Source: Burkholderia oklahomensis C6786 (GTDB lineage: Bacteria; Pseudomonadota; Gammaproteobacteria; Burkholderiales; Burkholderiaceae). From it: 64,000 bases of DNA. Under the pieces are notes generated by a model. The model was given only the letters and a program-made list of their open reading frames with translations. It was not told where the DNA came from and ran no database searches. A program made the position numbers and the translations under genes. Shown one piece after another: positions 50,463-59,332 of the stretch (position 1 is its first letter; the number at the start of each line of letters is the position of its first letter). Location: NCBI RefSeq assembly GCF_000959365.1, contig NZ_CP009555.1, positions 558,001-622,000 of the forward strand, read 5' to 3'.

Positions 50463-51239
50463 ATGAAGAAGCTCGCCTTGTGCGCGGCCCTCGCCTTCGC
50501 GGCGGCCGGCGCCTTCGCGAAGGAGTGGAAGACCGTGCGGATCGGCGTCGACGCCAGTTATCCGCCGTTCGAATCGACCGCGCCGAGCGGCGAGATCGTC
50601 GGATTCGACGTCGATCTCGCGAAGGAAGTCTGCAAGCGGATCAATGTGAAGTGCGTCTGGACGCCGCAGGATCTCGACGGAATCATCCCCGCGCTGAAGG
50701 CGAAGAAGTTCGACGTGATCGTGTCGTCGCTGACCGTCACCGCCAAGCGCCGCGAGCAGATCGATTTCTCCGACAAGCTGTACGACGCGCCCGCGCGGAT
50801 GATCGCGAAGGCGGGCTCGCCGCTCGCGCCGAGCGTCGAATCGCTGAAGGGCAAGCACGTCGGCGTCGAGCAGGGCTCGACCCAGGAGACCTTCGCGAAA
50901 GCGCACTGGGAGCCGAAGGGCGTGACGGTCGTGTCGTACCAGAACCAGGATCAGGTGTACGCGGATCTCGGCTCGGGCCGCCTCGACGCGACGCTGCAAG
51001 ACGAGCTGCAGGCCGACTACGGCTTTCTGCGCACGCCGCGCGGCAAGGGCTTCGCGTGGGCGGGCCCGGCCGTCAAGGATCCGAAGACGCTCGGCGACGG
51101 CACCGCGATGGGCCTGCGCAAGGAAGACGCGGACCTGAAGGACGCGATCGACCGCGCGCTCGCGGCGATGCACAAGGACGGCACGTACGACAAGCTGTCG
51201 CACAAGTACTTCCCGTACAGCATCTATTCGGCGAAGTAG
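50463..51239 (+). CDS. Periplasmic basic-amino-acid binding protein (HisJ/ArgT-like)
   Basis: A 258-residue family-3 solute-binding protein with a signal peptide (about 1-19, AGAFAKEW). RIGVDASYPPFESTAPSGEIVGFDVDLAKEVCKR is the ligand-binding entry region (split here as RIGVDASYPPF and GFDVDLAKE), with FDVIVSSLTVTAKRREQIDFSD and LKGKHVGVEQGSTQE further on. This matches histidine or lysine-arginine-ornithine binding proteins. AAGGAAC precedes the ATG. It is separated from the permease genes by 210 bp containing a 10-bp perfect hairpin, which probably raises its transcript over the rest, as in enteric hisJ-hisQMP. Confidence 0.92.
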   Translation: MKKLALCAALAFAAAGAFAKEWKTVRIGVDASYPPFESTAPSGEIVGFDVDLAKEVCKRINVKCVWTPQDLDGIIPALKAKKFDVIVSSLTVTAKRREQIDFSDKLYDAPARMIAKAGSPLAPSVESLKGKHVGVEQGSTQETFAKAHWEPKGVTVVSYQNQDQVYADLGSGRLDATLQDELQADYGFLRTPRGKGFAWAGPAVKDPKTLGDGTAMGLRKEDADLKDAIDRALAAMHKDGTYDKLSHKYFPYSIYSAK

Positions 51240-51248
51240 GCGCCGAGC

Positions 51249-51278
51249 GGGCCGCGCGTCGCGACCGGCGCGCGGCCC
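51249..51278 (+). terminator. Intra-operon hairpin after the binding-protein gene
   Basis: GGGCCGCGCG (51249-51258) pairs perfectly with CGCGCGGCCC (51269-51278), 10 bp after the stop, without a T-run. Position suggests 3'-end protection or partial termination between the binding protein and permeases. Confidence 0.55.
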
Positions 51279-51448
51279 GTGCAGCACCAGCGGTCGACAC
51301 CACGCGCTGCGAAGCGCCGTCCCCTGCCCGAACGCAGGCGGCGGCGCGATCCGCGAAGGCGGAGCGGCAATGATACGCACGGGGCGTCTCGCGCAACACG
51401 CGGGACGCGTCTTTCGCGGCGCGCACGACGCGTCGTCGAGGACTACAT

Positions 51449-52138
51449 ATGTTTCTTCAAGGCTACGGCCCGCTGATACTCTCCGGCACCTGGCAGACCG
51501 TCAAGCTCGCGGTGCTGTCGCTCGCGCTGTCGTTTCTGCTCGGCCTCGTCGGTGCGGCTGCGAAACTGTCGAAGAACCGCTTGTCGAGCGGAATCGGCAC
51601 GCTCTACACGACGCTCATTCGCGGCGTGCCGGACCTCGTGCTGATGCTGCTCCTCTTCTACAGCCTGCAGATCTGGCTGAACCAGCTCACCGATCTGATG
51701 AACTGGGATCAGATCGACATCGATCCGTTCGCGGCCGGCGTGCTCGTGCTCGGCTTCATCTACGGCGCGTACTTCACCGAGACGTTCCGCGGCGCGTTCC
51801 TGTCGGTGCCGCGCGGCCAGCTCGAAGCGGGCAGCGCGTACGGGATGACGAACTGGCAGGTGTTCGCGCGGATCATGTTCCCGCAGATGATGCGCTTCGC
51901 GCTGCCCGGCATCGGCAACAACTGGCAGGTGCTCGTGAAGTCGACGGCGCTCGTGTCGATCATCGGCCTCGCCGACGTCGTGAAGGCGTCGCAGGACGCG
52001 GGCAAGGGCACGCTGCGGTTCTTCTTCTTCACGCTGCTCGCCGGCGCGATCTATCTCGCGATCACGACGATCTCGAACTTCGTGCTGATGTGGCTCGAAA
52101 AGCGTTATTCGACGGGCGTACGCAAGGCTGACCTATGA
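51449..52138 (+). CDS. hisQ: Amino acid ABC permease, HisQ-like
   Basis: A 229-residue inner-membrane protein with five to six membrane segments and the EAA loop EAGSAYGMTNWQVFARIMFPQM. TLIRGVPDLVLMLLLFY is the conserved HisQ-side motif. It pairs with the HisM-like protein encoded next, whose ATG overlaps its stop (ATGA, 52135-52138). It forms the membrane channel of a basic-amino-acid importer. The gene name is by family resemblance; specificity may be arginine or lysine rather than histidine. Confidence 0.9.
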   Translation: MFLQGYGPLILSGTWQTVKLAVLSLALSFLLGLVGAAAKLSKNRLSSGIGTLYTTLIRGVPDLVLMLLLFYSLQIWLNQLTDLMNWDQIDIDPFAAGVLVLGFIYGAYFTETFRGAFLSVPRGQLEAGSAYGMTNWQVFARIMFPQMMRFALPGIGNNWQVLVKSTALVSIIGLADVVKASQDAGKGTLRFFFFTLLAGAIYLAITTISNFVLMWLEKRYSTGVRKADL

Positions 52139-52848
52139 TCGAACTGATCCAAGAATACTGGCGCAACTACCTGTATACCGACGGCTATCGCTTCACGGGC
52201 CTCGCGATCACGCTGTGGCTGCTCGTCGTGTCGATCGGCATCGGCTTCTGCCTGTCCGTGCCGCTCGCGGTGGCGCGCGTGTCGAAGAAGAAGTGGCTCG
52301 CGGGCGCCGTCTGGCTCTACACGTACGTGTTCCGCGGCACGCCGCTCTACGTGCAGCTGCTCCTCTGCTACACCGGGCTCTACAGCCTGCAGGTCGTGCG
52401 CGGCGCGCCGATGCTCGACGCGTTCTTCCGCGACGGGATGAACTGCACGCTGCTCGCGTTCACGCTGAACACCTGCGCCTACACGACCGAGATCTTCGCG
52501 GGCGCGATCAAGGCGACCACGTACGGCGAGATCGAAGCCGCGCGCGCGTACGGGATGTCGACGTTCACGCTGTATCGGCGGGTCGTGCTGCCGTCGGCGC
52601 TGCGCCGCGCGCTGCCGCTCTACAGCAACGAAGTGATCCTGATGCTGCACGCGACGACGGTCGCATTCACGGCGACCGTGCCCGACATCCTGAAGATCGC
52701 GCGCGACGTCAATTCGGCGACCTACATGTCGTTCCACGCGTTCGGCATCGCCGCCCTTCTCTACCTCGCGATCTCGTTTACGCTCGTGTGGCTGTTCCGC
52801 CGCGCCGAGCGTCGCTGGCTCGCGTATCTGCGCCCGCAGGGCAAATGA
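52135..52848 (+). CDS. hisM: Amino acid ABC permease, HisM-like
   Basis: A 237-residue inner-membrane partner of the HisQ-like permease. It begins [20 protein letters not shown], typical of HisM. The channel loop is [20 protein letters not shown], with [18 protein letters not shown] upstream. It is translationally coupled to hisQ by a 4-bp overlap, and the ATPase gene follows after 19 bp. The heterodimer with HisQ receives ligand from the binding protein at 50463. Confidence 0.9.
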   Translation: MIELIQEYWRNYLYTDGYRFTGLAITLWLLVVSIGIGFCLSVPLAVARVSKKKWLAGAVWLYTYVFRGTPLYVQLLLCYTGLYSLQVVRGAPMLDAFFRDGMNCTLLAFTLNTCAYTTEIFAGAIKATTYGEIEAARAYGMSTFTLYRRVVLPSALRRALPLYSNEVILMLHATTVAFTATVPDILKIARDVNSATYMSFHAFGIAALLYLAISFTLVWLFRRAERRWLAYLRPQGK

Positions 52849-52867
52849 ATTTCCGGATCCGCCTCGG

Positions 52868-53647
52868 ATGAACACCCAGATGCACAAGCTATTCGTCGAC
52901 GATCTCCACAAGCGCTACGGCAACAACGAAGTTTTGAAAGGCGTCTCGCTGCGCGCGAACGCGGGCGACGTGATCAGCGTGATCGGCTCGTCCGGTTCGG
53001 GCAAGAGCACGATGCTCCGCTGCATCAACTTCCTCGAGCAGCCCAACGCGGGCCGCATCTTCGTCGACGGCGAAGAAGTGCGCACCGCGCAGGACAAGAC
53101 GGGCGCGCTCAAGGCGGCCGATTCCAAGCAATTGCAGCGCGTGCGCACGAAGCTCGCGATGGTGTTCCAGCACTTCAATCTGTGGGCGCACATGAACGTG
53201 CTCGAGAACGTGATGGAAGCGCCCGTGCACGTGCTCGGGCTGTCGCGGCGCGAGGCCGAGGAGCGCGCGCGCGAATACCTCGAGAAAGTGGGGCTGGCGC
53301 CGCGCGTCGAGAAGCAGTATCCGTCGCACCTGTCGGGCGGCCAGCAGCAGCGCGTCGCGATCGCGCGCGCGCTGGCGATGCATCCCGACGTGATGCTGTT
53401 CGACGAGCCGACGTCGGCGCTCGACCCGGAACTCGTCGGCGAAGTGCTGAAGGTGATGCAAAAGCTCGCCGAAGAAGGCCGGACGATGATCGTCGTCACG
53501 CACGAGATGGGTTTCGCGCGCAACGTGTCGAACCATGTGATGTTCCTGCACCAGGGACGCGTCGAGGAGGAAGGCGCGCCCGCCGACGTGTTCGGCAGCA
53601 CGAAGAGCGAGCGCCTGAAGCAGTTCCTGTCCGGCAGCCTCAAGTAA
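52868..53647 (+). CDS. hisP: Amino acid ABC ATPase, HisP-like
   Basis: A 259-residue ATPase with all motifs intact: [18 protein letters not shown] (Walker A), [17 protein letters not shown] (signature), [20 protein letters not shown] (Walker B and D-loop) and VTHEMGFAR (H-loop). The insert around [15 protein letters not shown] before the Q-loop is characteristic of HisP. It is the last gene of the operon and dimerises beneath HisQ/HisM. The gene after it is convergent. Confidence 0.93.
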   Translation: MNTQMHKLFVDDLHKRYGNNEVLKGVSLRANAGDVISVIGSSGSGKSTMLRCINFLEQPNAGRIFVDGEEVRTAQDKTGALKAADSKQLQRVRTKLAMVFQHFNLWAHMNVLENVMEAPVHVLGLSRREAEERAREYLEKVGLAPRVEKQYPSHLSGGQQQRVAIARALAMHPDVMLFDEPTSALDPELVGEVLKVMQKLAEEGRTMIVVTHEMGFARNVSNHVMFLHQGRVEEEGAPADVFGSTKSERLKQFLSGSLK

Positions 53648-53699
53648 ACCGCCGGGCGGGCGCGGCGCATGCCGCGCCTCGCTCCGCCCTGCCGCCTCG

Positions 53700-54197
53700 T
53701 CAGACCACGTCCGCGGGCGCTTCGCTCGCGAACGCGCGCAGCGCGTCGCCCGCGAGCCGGTAACGCACCCATTCGCTCTGCGCGCTCGCGCCGATCCCTT
53801 CGTAGAAGCGGATCGCGGGCTCGTTCCAGTCGAGCACGCTCCATTCGAACCGTCCGCAGCCGTTGTCGACCGCGATCCGCGCGAGCGCGTGCAGCAGGCG
53901 CTTGCCCGCGCCGGCGCCACGAAAACGCGGCGACACGTATAGATCCTCGAGATACAGCCCCTGCCGGCCGAGCCACGTCGAATACGAGAAGAAGTAGACC
54001 GCGAAGCCGGCCGGCTCGCCGTCCACCTCGCAGATCAGCGCACACGCGGGCGACGCGCCGCGAAATAGGCTCGCTTCGATCGATTCGACCGTCGCGACCA
54101 CCTGGTCCTCGGCCTCTTCGTAGATCGCGAGTTCTTTGATGAAGCGCAGAATCAGCGCGGCGTCGCCCGCCGCGGCTGCGCGAATCCGGATATTCAT
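53700..54197 (-). CDS. GNAT acetyltransferase, spermidine/thialysine-acetyltransferase-like
   Basis: A 165-residue GNAT protein. ILRFIKELAIYEEAEDQV near the N-terminus and GLYLEDLYVSPRFRGAGAGK (acetyl-CoA pyrophosphate loop RxxGxGK) closely follow the SSAT/SAT2 pattern. NEPAIRFYEGIGA is the C-terminal motif. The likely reaction is N-acetylation of a polyamine or thialysine-like amine. AGGAGG lies upstream of the ATG at 54197. It is divergent from a LysR gene, with a perfect LysR-type palindrome between them. Confidence 0.85.
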   Translation of the reverse strand: MNIRIRAAAAGDAALILRFIKELAIYEEAEDQVVATVESIEASLFRGASPACALICEVDGEPAGFAVYFFSYSTWLGRQGLYLEDLYVSPRFRGAGAGKRLLHALARIAVDNGCGRFEWSVLDWNEPAIRFYEGIGASAQSEWVRYRLAGDALRAFASEAPADVV

Positions 54198-54287
54198 GTG
54201 GCGGCCCTCCTGGCCCGATCGCGATGAGAATGCACATGCCATGCCGGCTAGCGCTGTCGAGGCAGTCATGCTACGTTCGAATGATTC

Positions 54288-54302
54288 ATGCAAGAAGTGC
54301 AT
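54288..54302. promoter_or_regulatory. LysR-type operator ATGCA-N5-TGCAT
   Basis: A perfect 5-5-5 dyad with the T-N11-A spacing of LysR boxes, located 25 bp upstream of the LysR start and about 90 bp upstream of the GNAT start. It is the probable site for autorepression and activation of the acetyltransferase gene. Confidence 0.65.
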
Positions 54303-54326
54303 TTTCTTCATCGTTAATTGAATGCT

Positions 54327-55253
54327 ATGCATCCTGCACTGCGCCGTCTCGATCTGAATCTGCTGCTCGTCTTCGACGCGCTCTTTCGCCATCGCTCGGT
54401 CACGACCGCGGCAAACGAGATCGCGATCAGCCCGTCCGCGATGAGTCACGCGCTCGCGCGGCTGCGCGACGCGCTCGGCGACGAACTGTTCGTGCGCTTC
54501 GGCAACGAGATGCAGCCGACCGTGCGCGCCGAGGACATGGCCGGCTTCGTCGGCGAGGCGCTCGACGTGCTGTCGAAGGGCATGCAGCGCGCGCACCGCT
54601 TCGAGCCCGAACGCAGCACGCACACGTTCGTGTTCGCCGCGACCGACTACACGGCGTTCGCCGTGCTGCCCGCGTTCATCGCGAGGATACAGCGCGTCGC
54701 GCCGCAATTGCGCTTCCGGATCGTCTATTCGGGCCGCAAGATCGCGACCGAGGATCTCGCGGCAGGCCGGCTCGACTTCGCGCTCGGCTATCACGAAGAA
54801 ACGAGCGCGGTCGCGCCCGGCATCGAGAACTTCGACTGGTTCGCCGACGACTACGTCGTGATCGCGAGCGAACGCCATCCGTCGATCCGGCGCCGCCTGA
54901 GCGTCGCGCAGTATCTCGCGGCGCGGCACGTTGTCGTCACGCCGTGGAACGAGACGCGCGGCGTGATCGACCACGTGCTCGACAAGCTCGGACTCGAGCG
55001 GCAGGTCGCCGTGCAGTTGCCGACGGTGCTCGCGGCGCCGTTCATCGTCGCCGATTCCGACTTGCTGATGACGGTCCCGCGCCACGCGGCCGAGGTGCTG
55101 CGCCACGCTGCGCCGATCCGGATCTTCGCCGCGCCGTTCGAGATCCCGCGCTACACGGTGAAGGTGTATTCGCACGCGAAGCACGCACGCACCGATGCGC
55201 ATCGCTGGATTCGCGCGCAACTGATCGAGTCGGCGCCCGCGCACGCGCGCTGA
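54327..55253 (+). CDS. LysR-family regulator, NodD-like branch
   Basis: A 308-residue regulator beginning MHPALRRLDLNLLLVFDALF. The winged helix includes SVTTAANEIAISPSAMSHALARLRDALGD (split here as SVTTAANEIAIS and PSAMSHALARL), and the effector domain is at about 90-300. The motif RLDLNLLLVFDAL and the length place it near the NodD/NahR group. TTG at 54318 would add three residues; the ATG at 54327 is preferred. It is divergent from the acetyltransferase gene, its most likely target. The inducer is unknown, perhaps a polyamine or amino acid. Confidence 0.88.
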   Translation: MHPALRRLDLNLLLVFDALFRHRSVTTAANEIAISPSAMSHALARLRDALGDELFVRFGNEMQPTVRAEDMAGFVGEALDVLSKGMQRAHRFEPERSTHTFVFAATDYTAFAVLPAFIARIQRVAPQLRFRIVYSGRKIATEDLAAGRLDFALGYHEETSAVAPGIENFDWFADDYVVIASERHPSIRRRLSVAQYLAARHVVVTPWNETRGVIDHVLDKLGLERQVAVQLPTVLAAPFIVADSDLLMTVPRHAAEVLRHAAPIRIFAAPFEIPRYTVKVYSHAKHARTDAHRWIRAQLIESAPAHAR

Positions 55254-55797
55254 CGCCGGCCGCCGTCGAACGCGCCGAGGCCGGCCGGACGACGTTCGCG
55301 CGCGGTCCGCGGCCGCGCATTTTCATTACGAATTCCCGACACAATCGGCGCCGACGCACTTACTCCCCCGTTTTTCCAGCGTCAATAGTGGCAATCCTTG
55401 ACCCATCCCGCCGGGTTCCGCGAGTGCCTTGGTAGACAAGGGATCCGACTGCCTCCACGAACGTCGCTCGGCGTGTTTGCGCACACGTATATGGCAATTT
55501 GGCGACACGTGCTAGTCAAACAACGATTTTCGTCGCCACAAAAGTGTATTTTTGCTAAATTAGTAACCAAAGTAGCAAAACGAAAGTCATGAAATGTAGT
55601 TTTACTTCATGACGACAGGAGACCCCGGTAGGCCATCCCGGCCGCACGGGCCCGCAAACGGCATTCCGTCCGCTCGCTCAGTGCGTCGCCCACCCGGCCT
55701 GCACGCGGTCTCTCTGGTTACCCATTTTGTCCGGCATGCAAAGCCGGACATGTTGCGCAGTTCTGGGTTGACTTTTTGACAGGGTATGGAGGAGATG
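55254..55797. other. Porin upstream region
   Basis: About 540 bp. The stretch 55500-55620 is clearly AT-rich for this genome and contains the GTCATGAA/TTCATGAC dyad, so it probably holds the porin promoter and regulator sites. About 185 bp of untranslated leader then follow. No gene is supported. Confidence 0.5.
55586..55613. promoter_or_regulatory. Inverted repeat upstream of the porin gene
   Basis: GTCATGAA (55586-55593) and TTCATGAC (55606-55613) are exact inverses with a 12-bp spacer, in an AT-rich region 185 bp before the porin start. It may be a regulator site or a leader-RNA hairpin. Confidence 0.5.
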
Positions 55798-56892
55798 ATG
55801 AAGAAAGTTATGCTCGCGGCAGTACTGGCGACTGCCGGAGTGGCGGCTCACGCTCAAAGCAGCGTGACGCTGTACGGCCGTCTCGACGCCGGCATCGAAT
55901 ACATGAGCGGCCTGCCGAGCGCGAACGGCGGCAGCTCGAGCCGCTGGCGCGCGGAAAGCGGCGACTGGGGCACGAGCCTCTGGGGCCTGAAGGGCTCCGA
56001 AGACATCGGCGGCGGCAACAAGATCGTGTTCCAGCTGGAAGGCAGCTTCGACACGATGAGCGGCAACGGCCCGGGCGGCGGCAGCCTCTGGAATCGCTGG
56101 GCGACGATCGGCATCTCCAACGACGCATACGGTACCCTGCTGCTCGGCCGCGAACTCGCGATCGCGAACGGCGTGTGGGACTTCGACCCGTTCGGCCAGT
56201 CGTCGTGGTCGACGGCTTCGCTCGTGCGCGGCCGCAACTGGAACAAGACCAGCAACAACGTGTCGTACCAGTCGCCGAAGTACTACGGCCTCGATTTCTA
56301 CGGCCAGTTCTCGTTCTCGAACTCGACGAGCTTCAACGGCAACACCACGGCCGGCCAGCCGGGCCGCGCGGCCGGTGCGCAGATCACCTACACGACGTCG
56401 CTGTTCCAGTTGCGCGGCATCTACGATGAAACGCGCGACAGCAACGGCAAGTTCTCCGACGTGTTCAACTACTCGCGCGAATACTTCGCGGGTGCGAACG
56501 TGTTCCTCGGCCAGTTCAAGCTGCAGGCGGCCTACCAGTCGTCGCACGCCGACGGCAGCGGCGGCCCGGTCGCCAACAACGGCATCACGGGCACCCAGCA
56601 GGTCTGGGGCGGCGTGACGTGGCAAGCCACGCCGGCAGCCGCGCTGATCGCAGCCGTGTATCACGTCAACGCGAACCACGGCGGCGGCAACGCGAACATC
56701 TACACGGTCGGCGGCTCGTACAACATCTCGAAGCGCACACTGTTCGACGTTCAGGTCGCGACGGTGCGCAACAGCAAGACCGCGAACTTCGGCCTGAACG
56801 CCAACGGCGCGGGCACCGACATCTCGACCGGCAATCCGAAGTTCGGCGGCAGCCAGACGGGCGTGTACGCCGGCATCCAGCATCTGTTCTAA
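55798..56892 (+). CDS. OmpC-type general porin (Gram-negative porin, Burkholderia type)
   Basis: A 364-residue outer-membrane beta-barrel. The signal peptide MKKVMLAAVLATAGVAAHAQ is followed by SSVTLYGRLDAGIEY, the start of Burkholderiales 16-strand porins. Alternating strands, short turns and long loops are visible, and the chain ends in Phe (GIQHLF) as needed for BAM insertion. GGAGGAG is followed by tandem ATGs at 55795 and 55798; 55798 gives 5-nt spacing from GGAGG. An ATG at 55786 is also in frame. A terminator follows at 56957. It is likely a trimeric diffusion channel. Confidence 0.93.
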   Translation: MKKVMLAAVLATAGVAAHAQSSVTLYGRLDAGIEYMSGLPSANGGSSSRWRAESGDWGTSLWGLKGSEDIGGGNKIVFQLEGSFDTMSGNGPGGGSLWNRWATIGISNDAYGTLLLGRELAIANGVWDFDPFGQSSWSTASLVRGRNWNKTSNNVSYQSPKYYGLDFYGQFSFSNSTSFNGNTTAGQPGRAAGAQITYTTSLFQLRGIYDETRDSNGKFSDVFNYSREYFAGANVFLGQFKLQAAYQSSHADGSGGPVANNGITGTQQVWGGVTWQATPAAALIAAVYHVNANHGGGNANIYTVGGSYNISKRTLFDVQVATVRNSKTANFGLNANGAGTDISTGNPKFGGSQTGVYAGIQHLF

Positions 56893-56956
56893 GCACAAAC
56901 GCCGGATCGTCTGAACCGATAGCGAGTCTTTTCACGCTGCTGCGAGAGGCGCGTAC

Positions 56957-56992
56957 CGGTGCGATGCCCATGGGTATCGCACCGTTTTTTTT
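56957..56992 (+). terminator. Rho-independent terminator of the porin gene
   Basis: CGGTGCGAT (56957-56965) pairs with ATCGCACCG (56976-56984), extended by GCCC/GGGT, followed by eight T (56985-56992). This is the clearest intrinsic terminator in the window. Confidence 0.92.
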
Positions 56993-57060
56993 ATGCCGCG
57001 CGGGCCGAAGCCGCGCGGCCCCGCCGCGCCGACGGTCTCCCGCTTCCGAGCGATCCGGCC

Positions 57061-57432
<372 letters not shown>

Positions 57433-57459
57433 TCAGCCGATTCTACGCCGCGCGCCGCA

Positions 57460-59160
57460 TCAGTCGATGCTCTCGGTGAAGCACGACGTGATCGGATAGC
57501 GCCAGTCGCGCCCGAACGCGCGATGCGTGACCCGAATGCCGACGGGCGCTTGGCGGCGCTTGTACTCGTTGATCTTGATGAGCCGCGTGACGCGCTTGAC
57601 GTCCGCCTCCGAGTAGCCCGCCGCGACGATCTCCGCGAGCGGCCGGTCCTCTTCCATGTACATCCGCATGATCGCGTCGAGCACGTCGTACGGCGGCAGA
57701 CTGTCCTGGTCGGTCTGGTTCTCGCGCAGCTCGGCGGACGGCGCGCGCGTCAGGATCCGCTCCGGAATGACGTCGAGCTTGCCGTATTCGGCCGCGGCGT
57801 TTCGGTAGCGGCAGAGCCGGTAGACGAGCGTCTTCGCGATGTCCTTGATCACAGCGAAGCCGCCCGCCATGTCGCCGTACAGCGTGCAGTAGCCGACCGC
57901 CATCTCGCTCTTGTTGCCCGTCGTCAGCACGATCGAGCCGAACTTGTTCGACAGCGCCATCAAGAGCGTGCCGCGGATCCGCGCCTGGATGTTCTCCTCC
58001 GTCGCATCCTCGGCGCGGCCCGCGAATTCGCCCGCGAGCGACGTGCGGAACGCGTCGAACATCGGCGCGATCGCGATCTCGTCGTAGCGCACGCCGACGC
58101 GCTTCGCCATCGCGGCCGCGTCGGTCGTCGAGATGTCGGCCGTGTAGCGCGACGGCATCATCACCGCGCGCACGCGGTCGGCGCCGAGCGCGTCGACCGC
58201 GACCGCGAGCACGAGCGCCGAATCGACGCCGCCCGACAGCCCGATGATCGCGCCCGGAAAGCCGTTCTTGCCGATGTAGTCGTGCACGCCGAGCACGAGC
58301 GCGCGATACACCTGCGCCTCGACGGACAGCTCCGGCGCGATTCGCGCAGGCAGCGGCCGCGCGCCGTCGAATTCGACGACCGCGTTGCCTTCCTCGAACT
58401 GCGGCATCTTCGCGACGAGCTCGCCCGCGCCGTCGAGCACGAACGAGCCGCCGTCGAACACGAGTTCGTCCTGGCCGCCGACGAGATTCACGTAGATCAT
58501 CGGCAGGCCGGTCTCGCGAATCCGCGCGCGCAGGATGTCGATCCGCACCGCTTCCTTGTTCATGTGATACGGCGAGCCGTTCGGCACGATCAGCACCTGC
58601 GCGCCCGCCGCCTTCGCGAGCTGCGCGGCCGACGCATGCCACACGTCCTCGCAGATCACGACGCCGAACTTCACGCCGTTCAGCTCGAACACGTACGGCG
58701 CGGCGTCGGTCGCGAAATAGCGCTTCTCGTCGAACACCTCGGTGTTCGGCAGGTCCTGCTTCCGGTACGTGCCGACGACCTCGCCGTCGACGATCAGCGA
58801 CGCCGCGTTGTAGGTATCGGTCGGCGAGACGCCGCGCTCGATCGGACGGTTTGCATTACCATCGGCGCTTGACGCGCCCGAGCCGGCCGCGCGCTGCGGA
58901 TGGCCGACCAGCACCGCGAGCCCCGCGAGCGGCTTCAGCAGCGCGGCGAGCTCGGCGAGCGCCGCGTCGGACGCCGCGTAGAACGCGGGGCGCAGCAGCA
59001 GGTCCTCCGGCGGATAGCCGGACAGCGCGAGTTCCGGCGCGATCAGGAGCTGCGCGCCGGCGTCGTGCGCGGCGCGCGCGGCGGCGACGATCTTGGCGAC
59101 GTTGCCGGCGAAATCGCCGACGGTGACGTTGAGTTGGGCAAGTGCGATACGGGTCTTCAT
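57460..59160 (-). CDS. nadE: Glutamine-dependent NAD+ synthetase
   Basis: A 566-residue two-domain enzyme converting deamido-NAD+ to NAD+. The N-terminal nitrilase-like glutaminase domain has the Glu-Lys-Cys triad: APELALSGYPPEDLLL (Glu43), TYRKQDLPN (Lys) and GVVICEDVWH (Cys). The C-terminal synthetase has the pyrophosphatase P-loop GLSGGVDSALVLA and TTGNKSEMAVGYCTLYGDMA. The ATG at 59160 begins directly with the conserved KTRIALAQLNVTVGD. It is followed by glnB 60 bp downstream. Confidence 0.95.
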   Translation of the reverse strand: MKTRIALAQLNVTVGDFAGNVAKIVAAARAAHDAGAQLLIAPELALSGYPPEDLLLRPAFYAASDAALAELAALLKPLAGLAVLVGHPQRAAGSGASSADGNANRPIERGVSPTDTYNAASLIVDGEVVGTYRKQDLPNTEVFDEKRYFATDAAPYVFELNGVKFGVVICEDVWHASAAQLAKAAGAQVLIVPNGSPYHMNKEAVRIDILRARIRETGLPMIYVNLVGGQDELVFDGGSFVLDGAGELVAKMPQFEEGNAVVEFDGARPLPARIAPELSVEAQVYRALVLGVHDYIGKNGFPGAIIGLSGGVDSALVLAVAVDALGADRVRAVMMPSRYTADISTTDAAAMAKRVGVRYDEIAIAPMFDAFRTSLAGEFAGRAEDATEENIQARIRGTLLMALSNKFGSIVLTTGNKSEMAVGYCTLYGDMAGGFAVIKDIAKTLVYRLCRYRNAAAEYGKLDVIPERILTRAPSAELRENQTDQDSLPPYDVLDAIMRMYMEEDRPLAEIVAAGYSEADVKRVTRLIKINEYKRRQAPVGIRVTHRAFGRDWRYPITSCFTESID

Positions 59161-59332
59161 CACGGGATCAGCGCGGCCTCCTCGGACCGCAGCGCGTACG
59201 GCTTTGATCAAACGCACGGAGGGCCGGCGCGGCAGCGCGCCCGACCGACGGTGCAAACGGGTACGAACGGATACAACCGGGCACGAACGAAACGGATTCA
59301 GATCGTTGAAACACGAACGCTGCGATTATCGC

